A stretch of DNA of 10,979 nucleotides from positions 1-10,979 of the forward strand of contig JACZQQ010000075.1 in assembly GCA_022545645.1 (NCBI GenBank), in the 5' to 3' direction. Below are positions 5,895 to 10,979 of the stretch, piece by piece. The position numbers and the translations under genes were made by a program. Position 1 is the first letter of the stretch. Each line of letters begins with the position of its first letter. The stretch comes from Acidobacteriota bacterium. Lineage in GTDB: Bacteria > Acidobacteriota > UBA6911 > RPQK01 > JADFOI01. The notes beneath the pieces are model-generated. The model was given only the letters and a program-made list of their open reading frames with translations, made no database searches and had not been told where the DNA came from.

Positions 5895-7037
5895 CTATTT
5901 GAGCACTTCCCTGGCGATAACCATACGCTGAATTTCGCTCGTCCCTTCTCCGATGGTGCCGAGCTTGGCATCACGCCAGTACTTCTCGGGCGGGTAGTCC
6001 TTGGTATACCCATAGCCTCCGTGGATCTGAATGGCTTGCTCCGCCGCCCATACGGCTACCTCGCTGGCATAAAGTTTTGCCATTGAAGAGTATTTGAACA
6101 CGGATGTCTCCTGCTGCTGCTTCATCCAGGCTGCCTGATAGGTGAGCAAGCGGGCGGCCTCGATACGAGTCGCCATATCCGCCAATTTCCACTGAATGGC
6201 CTGGAAATTGGAAATGGGCTGCCCAAACTGCTGCCGCTCCTTCGAGTACTTGATACTGCAGTCCAAAGATCCCTGGGCGATGCCCAAAGACATGGCGGCA
6301 ATGCTGATGCGCCCGCCATCAACAACCTTGAGGGCATCGATGAAACCCTCTCCTTCCTCTCCCAGCAAATTCTCGTCGGGCACACAACACTCTTCCAAGG
6401 CCAGGGAAGCCGTATCACTGGAACGACATCCCAACTTGTTCTCTTTCTTTCCGGGCGTGAGACCGGGCGTTCCCTTTTCCACAATAAAACTGGAGATCCC
6501 GTGCTTCCCCTTGCTCCCGTCGGTGACCGCCAGAATGACATAAGTATCGGCAAAACTCCCGTGAGTGCAAAAACTTTTGGCTCCATTAAGAACCCAACAT
6601 CCATCTTTCCTGGTGGCTCGAGTTTGGGCACTGGAGGCATCGCTGCCCGATCCCGGTTCGGTCAGGGCCCAGGCCCCGAGCGACTTACCGTTGGCCAACG
6701 GGGTCAGGTACTTCTTCTTTTGCTCCTCGCTTCCCATGAGATTGATGTGATTGGCACACAGGGAGTTATGGGCGGCTACCGAGAGGGCGATGGAACCATC
6801 CACACGAGCCAGCTCTTCAACGACGACAACGTATTCGGGGTATCCCAGACCCGCTCCCCCATACTTGGGGTCGATGACCGCCCCCATCATGCCCAGTTCG
6901 CCCAGCTTTTTGAACACATCTAGGGGAAAGTGCTGCTTCTCATCCCACTCCAGGCTGTGGGGGGCAATTTCATTGAGAGCAAAGTCGCGAATCGTCTCTC
7001 GCAGAATCTCCTGCTCCGGAGTGTAGCTGAATTCCAC
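5895..7037 (-). CDS. Acyl-CoA dehydrogenase (short/branched-chain type)
   Basis: The 380-residue FAD flavoprotein introduces the alpha-beta double bond in acyl-CoA and passes electrons to ETF. The signature ALTEPGSGSDASS is at 124-136; the C-terminal signature QIHGGYGYTKDYPPEKYWRD is at 337-356. The catalytic base is E364 in IGEGTSEIQR, the position used by short-chain, medium-chain and isobutyryl enzymes. The alternative Glu site of isovaleryl-CoA dehydrogenase is glycine here (VVDGGRIS, 239-245). The length is standard. The start is GTG; no Shine-Dalgarno is visible, but TAAAAT lies six bases upstream. It is first in the minus-strand unit, ahead of meaB and the epimerase, consistent with valine/isoleucine or odd-chain acid breakdown toward propionyl- and methylmalonyl-CoA. 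Exact chain preference is unknown. Confidence 0.93.
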   Translation of the reverse strand: MEFSYTPEQEILRETIRDFALNEIAPHSLEWDEKQHFPLDVFKKLGELGMMGAVIDPKYGGAGLGYPEYVVVVEELARVDGSIALSVAAHNSLCANHINLMGSEEQKKKYLTPLANGKSLGAWALTEPGSGSDASSAQTRATRKDGCWVLNGAKSFCTHGSFADTYVILAVTDGSKGKHGISSFIVEKGTPGLTPGKKENKLGCRSSDTASLALEECCVPDENLLGEEGEGFIDALKVVDGGRISIAAMSLGIAQGSLDCSIKYSKERQQFGQPISNFQAIQWKLADMATRIEAARLLTYQAAWMKQQQETSVFKYSSMAKLYASEVAVWAAEQAIQIHGGYGYTKDYPPEKYWRDAKLGTIGEGTSEIQRMVIAREVLK

Positions 7038-7043
7038 AATTCA

Positions 7044-7049
7044 ATTTTA
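7044..7049 (-). promoter_or_regulatory. Possible -10 element of the six-gene unit, leaderless arrangement
   Basis: On the minus strand, TAAAAT is followed by TGAATT and then the GTG start at 7037, a six-base spacing identical to that at the TPR gene. No -35 of good quality is seen 17 bases further up, where the sequence becomes C/A-rich. Position and spacing are observed; promoter function is inferred. Confidence 0.35.
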
Positions 7050-7074
7050 CATGAGTTGGTGGATTGGTGGGGGA

Positions 7075-7087
7075 GTCACTTCGTGAC
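7075..7087. repeat. Mini-hairpin GTCAC-TTC-GTGAC
   Basis: A perfect 5-bp stem with a TTC loop directly precedes octamer array 3. An identical core follows the array at 7160-7172, so the array is bracketed by two copies. Confidence 0.7.
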
Positions 7088-7164
7088 GTCGTGCTGTTGT
7101 GCTGTTGTCGTGTGACATCGTGCTGTCGTGCGGTCGTGCAGTTGTGCGGTCTTGTGGTCGTCAC
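7088..7164 (+). repeat. Octamer tandem array 3
   Basis: Units read GTCGTGCT, GTTGTGCT, then a degenerate stretch (7104-7116), then ATCGTGCT, GTCGTGCG, GTCGTGCA, GTTGTGCG, GTCTTGTG, GTCGTCAC. The last unit merges into the hairpin at 7160-7172. Orientation is the same as array 1. The array lies between the acyl-CoA dehydrogenase start and the four-helix-bundle remnant and is non-coding. Confidence 0.75.
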
Positions 7165-7172
7165 TTCGTGAC
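7160..7172. repeat. Mini-hairpin GTCAC-TTC-GTGAC (second copy)
   Basis: Its 13-base core is identical to that at 7075-7087. It marks the boundary between octamer array 3 and the sequence that resembles a four-helix-bundle gene. Confidence 0.7.
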
Positions 7173-7325
7173 CATCTGACAACTGCTTACGATGAAGAAT
7201 ATATAGCTGGCAATCTTTGCGAGGAGTTGGACAGAGAACTTATCAGCCTGGTTCAGATGCTCAATGGTTATATTCGATCCATGAAGAGACGGGAAGCCCA
7301 CCACGTCCAAAGTTTAAGAAGATGA
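7173..7325 (+). pseudogene. 3' remnant of a four-helix-bundle (IVP/S23-like) protein gene
   Basis: The frame encodes about 50 residues ending in a TGA at 7323-7325. From AYDEEYIAG through EELDRELISLVQMLNGYIRS to MKRR it reads like the C-terminal end of the small four-helix-bundle proteins first described from 23S rRNA intervening sequences. Those typically have a Gly-Tyr-Ile or EEYI turn, then an amphipathic helix ending in LNGLIRSLRR. Such proteins are about 115-125 residues; here the first half is missing. Upstream of residue HL the frame runs into octamer array 3 and becomes low-complexity. No ribosome binding site or ATG precedes it. I read it as a truncated relic bracketed by arrays 3 and 4. 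The homology call is by eye from a short stretch and could be wrong. Confidence 0.5.
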
Positions 7326-7334
7326 ATTGTGCCA

Positions 7335-7398
7335 GCACGACTGCACGACAGCACCACAGCACGAGGTCACGAAGTGACCACTGCACGACAGCACGACT
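7335..7398 (-). repeat. Octamer tandem array 4 with central hairpin
   Basis: On the + strand: GCACGACT, GCACGACA, GCACCACA, GCACGAGG, then the hairpin GGTCAC-GAA-GTGACC (7365-7379), then GCACGACA and GCACGACT ending at 7398. The next base begins the stop codon of the aminotransferase gene (7399-7401 on the minus strand). Orientation is inverted relative to array 3, so the two arrays face each other across the four-helix-bundle remnant. Confidence 0.75.
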
Positions 7399-8568
7399 CT
7401 AACCAAGCGCAGCGATTAGAGTACGGCACACATAATCGACCTGCTCTTCGGTGAGATGAGGAAACATGGGAAGGGAGAGGATTGATTCGGCAACCGCTTC
7501 GGATGCAGGCAGGTCTCCCGGCTTATATCCCAAATGCTGGTAGGCTTTCTGGAGATGAAGGGAAATCGGATAGTGAAGCCCGACGCCGATTCCCTGCCTG
7601 GACAATTCTTCCCTCACTTGGTGCCTGTTGGGAACCCGAACGATAAAGAGATGATAGACATGCTTCCGCCCACCGGGCTCCACCGGCAAGACGATCCGAT
7701 CGTCGTCCTGGAGCCGTTCCCGGTACCATTGGGCCGCCTGTCGTCGCTTTTCATTCCACTCATCCAACCTTTTTAATTTTAAACTCAGCACGGCACACTG
7801 CAGGGAATCCAGCCTCATGTTCCATCCGTCCGCTGAAACATGAACGTATTTTTCGCTTTGGCCGTGGTCTCGCCAGAGTCGCATGTCCTGGTCCCGATTC
7901 TGCTCGTCGGTGACGACGGCACCGCCTTCTCCCAGTGCTCCCAAGTTCTTTCCCGGGTAAAAACTGAAGGCGCCCACCTGTCCGAAAGTGCCCGTCCTCT
8001 TCTCTTCTCCGTCAAGATGGTAACTGGCACCATGAGCCTGAGCGGCGTCTTCGACCACTTTGAGGCCAAACCGGTCGGCCAGGGCTAAAAGAGGTTCCAT
8101 ATCTGAAGGGAGACCATAAAGATGGACGGGCAGGAGGGCAACCACGGGACGATCCGAGTTTTTGTTCACGACACTCCCATCTTTCTCGACTCGACATTCC
8201 CCTTCCAGAAATTCGGCCACCCGATCGGGCGACATCTGATAGGTCGCTTTGTCGATGTCCACAAAGACGGGATGGGCACCGACTGAAGTAATGGCCTCAA
8301 CGGTTGCTATGAAGGTATGAGGAACCGTGATGACCTCTTCTCCCCTGCCCACACCCACGGCCATCAGTGCCAATTTCAGTGCGTCCGTTCCGCTCTTGCA
8401 GGCGACTGCATAGCGGGTCCCACAGTAAGCAGCAAAATCGCGCTCAAAAGTCTCGACGTGAGGCCCCCCCACGAAACAGGATTGGTCGATAATCTCCCTG
8501 ATGACAGAGTCGATCTCATCGCGAATTTCTCGATGCTGCTCGGTCAGATCGACAAAAGGAACTTTCAT
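7399..8568 (-). CDS. DegT/DnrJ/EryC1/StrS-family sugar aminotransferase
   Basis: This 389-residue PLP-dependent aminotransferase belongs to the family that aminates keto sugars on nucleotide carriers for surface glycans. Marks, numbered from MKVPFVDL: SGTDAL at 59-64 (PLP phosphate), VPHTFIATVEAI at 82-93, and FVDIDKATYQMSP at 102-114. The cofactor-ring Asp is D174 in VEDAAQAHGA, and the Schiff-base lysine is K207 in SFYPGKNLGALGEGGA. NMRLDSLQCAVL follows at about 250. A further 32 in-frame codons upstream (to 8664) were excluded. They do not resemble the family, they overlap the DUF2911 gene, and GGGAAG sits just before this ATG. The sugar is unknown; WbpE/WlbC- or FdtB-like enzymes look similar. 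No other glycan gene is visible. The stop codon abuts octamer array 4. Confidence 0.92.
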   Translation of the reverse strand: MKVPFVDLTEQHREIRDEIDSVIREIIDQSCFVGGPHVETFERDFAAYCGTRYAVACKSGTDALKLALMAVGVGRGEEVITVPHTFIATVEAITSVGAHPVFVDIDKATYQMSPDRVAEFLEGECRVEKDGSVVNKNSDRPVVALLPVHLYGLPSDMEPLLALADRFGLKVVEDAAQAHGASYHLDGEEKRTGTFGQVGAFSFYPGKNLGALGEGGAVVTDEQNRDQDMRLWRDHGQSEKYVHVSADGWNMRLDSLQCAVLSLKLKRLDEWNEKRRQAAQWYRERLQDDDRIVLPVEPGGRKHVYHLFIVRVPNRHQVREELSRQGIGVGLHYPISLHLQKAYQHLGYKPGDLPASEAVAESILSLPMFPHLTEEQVDYVCRTLIAALG

Positions 8569-8608
8569 GACTTCCCGGCCTTCCTGCCCCCCCTGCTCAA
8601 TGTCTTGG

Positions 8609-9115
8609 CTAGGACGCATCCGAGAACTCGGCAGAGAGGCTATAGACCCCCCACGAAAGGACAAGGGTGGATTTGCCCATCCCCTCCCTCAGGTCGATCT
8701 TCATCCGTTCTACGGGAGGGTGTCCCTTCTCCAATGTAAAGGGAACGATGGCGACCGTGTCTTTTGGCCTGAAGCCTGCTTGAACGCCCTTGCAAATGAC
8801 CAGCTCCCAGTTCTCACCCTCCAGGAAGTGGGCAAGCAGCATGTAGGAGCCTGCCGGGATCGTTTCATCTCCGAAGCGAAGATCGGTCTGCGTGTTCAGC
8901 GTGGTGTTGACATCTGCCCCCATTCGCCAGTAGCTACCCGGGGCAATGAGCGCGAGAACATCCCGCCCTCCGCTGCTGGGACTTCCATATCCCACGGTGA
9001 CCCGACCTTCTCCCAGAGTGGCTGTATTCCGCGGATTAGCCGCCTGTGAGAAGACAGCGGCTGTACCCACCATGCAAAGAATCAGTGTTATGGCTACGAT
9101 GCTTCTCTTTCTCAA
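8609..9115 (-). CDS. Secreted DUF2911 protein
   Basis: The 168-residue protein begins with a basic n-region (RKR) and a hydrophobic core, about residues 5-24, ending near VFSQA-ANP. This is a good signal peptide with likely cleavage after residue 25 or 26. The mature part shows the DUF2911 pattern: a GEGRVTVGYGSPSSGGRDVL strand-turn, APGSYWRMGAD, then a beta-rich LRFGDETIPAGSYMLLA stretch and a WELVICK strand. DUF2911 proteins are periplasmic or cell-surface beta proteins of unknown function, common in Bacteroidota and Acidobacteriota. The start is TTG, chosen because a perfect AGGAGG lies five bases upstream and the signal peptide follows directly. It sits 68 bases after the DUF5916 gene and 40 bases before the aminotransferase, so the three may be one transcript. 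Confidence 0.82.
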   Translation of the reverse strand: MRKRSIVAITLILCMVGTAAVFSQAANPRNTATLGEGRVTVGYGSPSSGGRDVLALIAPGSYWRMGADVNTTLNTQTDLRFGDETIPAGSYMLLAHFLEGENWELVICKGVQAGFRPKDTVAIVPFTLEKGHPPVERMKIDLREGMGKSTLVLSWGVYSLSAEFSDAS

Positions 9116-9183
9116 TGGGTCCTCCTAATTTCTCATTATCTCTCATTGAGATGGGTTGGCTGGGATTATGGTGAAAATATAAG

Positions 9184-10977
9184 TCAAAAATCAAAGGAAT
9201 GGGTGAACTTCACGATGAGTTGGCGGTCAAGATCGGTCGTCGCCTGGCTGCGATCCCGGAATTCATTGAAGACAATAAACAGATCGTCGCCGGGTCGATA
9301 AATATAGTTCAGGCGGAAATTCACGCCCACCACATCACTGCTGCTGTTGTATTGGAGGACGGTGCTGGTTAACCATTTGCGGCTGAATGCAAAATTGAAG
9401 GTATTGTTCAGCAGATGGAACGTGCTCGGCTCTCCCCCGGCCAGTTCAATACGGTTGATTGCATAGTTCACCTGAAAAGAGAAACGGCTGCTAAACTTCA
9501 CCAGCGGAGCCAGAACCCACTCGTGCCGCTTGCCGCCCTCTCCATAATAATCCCATTCATACCGGTATTTGAGATTCCCGCTAATCTTGCGGGCGGGATT
9601 GAGACGATACTCCGTGTTGACGTGCCACCAGGTGTAGGTCCCGGGAGGCACCACCAGTCCGCCGGGAAGATTCAGGGGCGCATCGAGAACTTCCACCCCG
9701 CGGTGCGGATTGACGGCAAATGAACTTCCGTCCTGAAACTGAATCGAGTTGTCGAAGTGATAGATTTCAGTGACGAGCTCATTGTCCACCACCGACCGGA
9801 AGTGCTCGAGACGGGCTCCGAAGCTGAGTTGCCGGATGCTGTCACTGCTGGGGCGAGGCGAGATGGCGAAACGAGGACCATAGCTTCGGACGGCTTCTCT
9901 CTTGATGAAGCCTAAATCGGTCTGAAAATTTTCCCCGATCTCAAAATAGGTAAAACCCGCTTGAAGTAAATCATCGCTCCATATAGTTTCTACGGCGCCC
10001 AGCCACTGCCGATCGCTAACACCGTCGGTAAAGGACCTCGCCAGCAGTCCGACAACTTTCAGGTGCTCGAAAAAAATCAGATTCTGATCCACTCCGACAA
10101 CACGATTGAAATACCCACCCTCTGACTGCCTGTTGGTGAAGAAAAATCCCATTGCAGAGCGCGACAAAATGTCCCGCTTCAAGCGGAAGACGGCAAAATT
10201 GTCGGCGGGCTGACCCTGGAACTCATCGGTGCGGGCCCCCAGCGCTCCCAGGGTGAATTTTTTTCCCACCTTACCCGTCAACCGCGCACCCGCCAAAATA
10301 GGGATGACCTGCCGATCCTCGGAAAGGCCGATCCGGCGGCTGTGGAACAGCGTGATGTCCGGTGCTCTGCCGGTGTTAATTCCGATTCCAAAGATGCCGG
10401 CGCCCTCCAGGAAAAACTCTCTCTTCTCAGGAAAAAAGACCGGAAACCGATCGAAGTTGATCACCTGATTGTCGACTTCCGTTTGAGCAAAATCCGTGTT
10501 GACGGTGAGATCCAGTGTCAACCCTGAGGTGAGGGAATATTTGAGGTCTTCCAGACCCACGTCTCCCAGAAAATTGGTGTTTCGCTCCTGGGCTCCCTGG
10601 GTGATCATCCGGGCATTCAGGTAAGGCTTGATCCGGAGTCGCAATCCCGATACCACCGCCTCGAGTCCCAGTAGATGACCTGCCTGAGAAATCTGTTGGA
10701 AGCTAAAATTTCGGCTATAGTTATTCCAATAACTAAACTCGTTCTTACGGCGAATGACGCGCTCAAAGTCGATTCCGAAGCTTTCACTGGAGGAGGAAAA
10801 ACGGATGGTCTGCAGCGGGATTTTGATCTCAGCCGTCCAACCCTCTTCATTCATCTGTGTCTCAACTTCCCATTTCTCATCCCAGTCGGCGTTAACGTCC
10901 CTGCCCTCATCGGTGATCAACGCATCATATTGGGTCCCTCTGGGATTGATCCGGAACAGGAAAGCATTTCGGTGGTC
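9184..10977 (-). CDS. DUF5916 outer-membrane beta-barrel protein, 5' end outside window
   Basis: The last 597 residues are present and the frame stays open to the window edge, so no start is given. The first ~115 residues (NAFLFRINPRGTQYDALITD, DWDEKWEVE, GWTAEIKIPLQTIRF) are the end of the carbohydrate-binding family 9-like domain that opens DUF5916 proteins. Next come NTDFAQTEVDNQVINFDRFP, the FFPEKREFFLEGAGIF block and FHSRRIGL, the most conserved DUF5916 core. The rest alternates short hydrophobic and polar strands with aromatic girdles, ending in HSFDF. A terminal Phe is the usual beta-barrel targeting signal in Gram-negative outer membranes. The ligand and transport role are unknown; glycan or peptide handling at the cell surface is a guess from the CBM9-like part. 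It is probably transcribed ahead of the DUF2911 gene. Confidence 0.9.
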   Translation of the reverse strand, partial: DHRNAFLFRINPRGTQYDALITDEGRDVNADWDEKWEVETQMNEEGWTAEIKIPLQTIRFSSSSESFGIDFERVIRRKNEFSYWNNYSRNFSFQQISQAGHLLGLEAVVSGLRLRIKPYLNARMITQGAQERNTNFLGDVGLEDLKYSLTSGLTLDLTVNTDFAQTEVDNQVINFDRFPVFFPEKREFFLEGAGIFGIGINTGRAPDITLFHSRRIGLSEDRQVIPILAGARLTGKVGKKFTLGALGARTDEFQGQPADNFAVFRLKRDILSRSAMGFFFTNRQSEGGYFNRVVGVDQNLIFFEHLKVVGLLARSFTDGVSDRQWLGAVETIWSDDLLQAGFTYFEIGENFQTDLGFIKREAVRSYGPRFAISPRPSSDSIRQLSFGARLEHFRSVVDNELVTEIYHFDNSIQFQDGSSFAVNPHRGVEVLDAPLNLPGGLVVPPGTYTWWHVNTEYRLNPARKISGNLKYRYEWDYYGEGGKRHEWVLAPLVKFSSRFSFQVNYAINRIELAGGEPSTFHLLNNTFNFAFSRKWLTSTVLQYNSSSDVVGVNFRLNYIYRPGDDLFIVFNEFRDRSQATTDLDRQLIVKFTHSFDF

Positions 10978-10979
10978 GT

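Noticed and set aside
5822..6013. 63-residue minus-strand frame bridging the dehydrogenase and meaB
   Set aside because: It overlaps the dehydrogenase C-terminus in another frame and has no family features. Only its GTG at 5893 is of interest, as a possible out-of-frame meaB start.
7233..7243. 11-base match (AGAGAACTTAT) to the direct repeat at 232-242
   Set aside because: It lies within the coding-like four-helix-bundle remnant, the match does not extend further, and a single 11-base match can occur by chance or coding constraint.
7088..7398. CRISPR array
   Set aside because: The repeats are contiguous 8-bp units with no regular spacers, and no cas genes are present.
8569..8664. 32-codon N-terminal extension of the DegT aminotransferase
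   Set aside because: It overlaps the end of the DUF2911 gene and does not resemble the family N-terminus, which starts at MKVPFVDL behind a plausible ribosome binding site.

Overview
The window looks like a chromosomal segment from an uncultured, Gram-negative, heterotrophic bacterium. The outer-membrane beta-barrel protein of the DUF5916 type, the DUF2911 secreted protein, the TPR protein with a C-terminal D-LR-F motif and the PfkB/MTA-phosphorylase pair together resemble Acidobacteriota or a neighbouring phylum. That placement is an inference from gene content and was not computed. There are no rRNA or tRNA genes, CRISPR arrays, transposases or phage genes.

Layout. Bases 1-267 are a non-coding, repeat-rich leader: a large imperfect palindrome, a short hairpin, a duplicated 26-bp word and an octamer array. 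Bases 268-1674 (+) encode an exported TPR-repeat protein. Bases 1763-7037 (-) form a compact six-gene unit, transcribed in this order: acyl-CoA dehydrogenase, MeaB GTPase, methylmalonyl-CoA epimerase, metallo-beta-lactamase-fold hydrolase, S-methyl-5'-thioadenosine phosphorylase and PfkB-family kinase. Gene junctions are 1-13 nt gaps or 4-8 nt overlaps. Bases 7038-7398 are non-coding and hold two inverted octamer arrays around what appears to be the 3' remnant of a four-helix-bundle (23S rRNA intervening-sequence protein-like) gene. Bases 7399-10979 (-) hold a DegT-family aminotransferase, a secreted DUF2911 protein and the C-terminal part of a DUF5916 outer-membrane protein that runs off the window.

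How the genes may work together. The acyl-CoA dehydrogenase, epimerase and MeaB fit breakdown of branched or odd-chain acyl-CoA through propionyl-CoA and methylmalonyl-CoA to succinyl-CoA. The mutase that MeaB protects is not in the window. The next three genes add MTA salvage (MtnP), an unassigned sugar or nucleoside kinase and an unassigned hydrolase. The tight junctions imply co-expression, but the biochemical link between the two halves is not evident.

The most unusual signal is non-coding. Four short tandem arrays of an 8-bp unit (approximately GTYGTGCK) are associated with mini-hairpins of the form GTCAC-TTC-GTGAC. They sit exactly at gene-unit borders, in two cases directly against a stop codon, and are arranged as two inverted pairs, one around the TPR gene and one around the four-helix-bundle remnant. 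A second oddity is that meaB has no ordinary start codon where family homology says the protein should begin.
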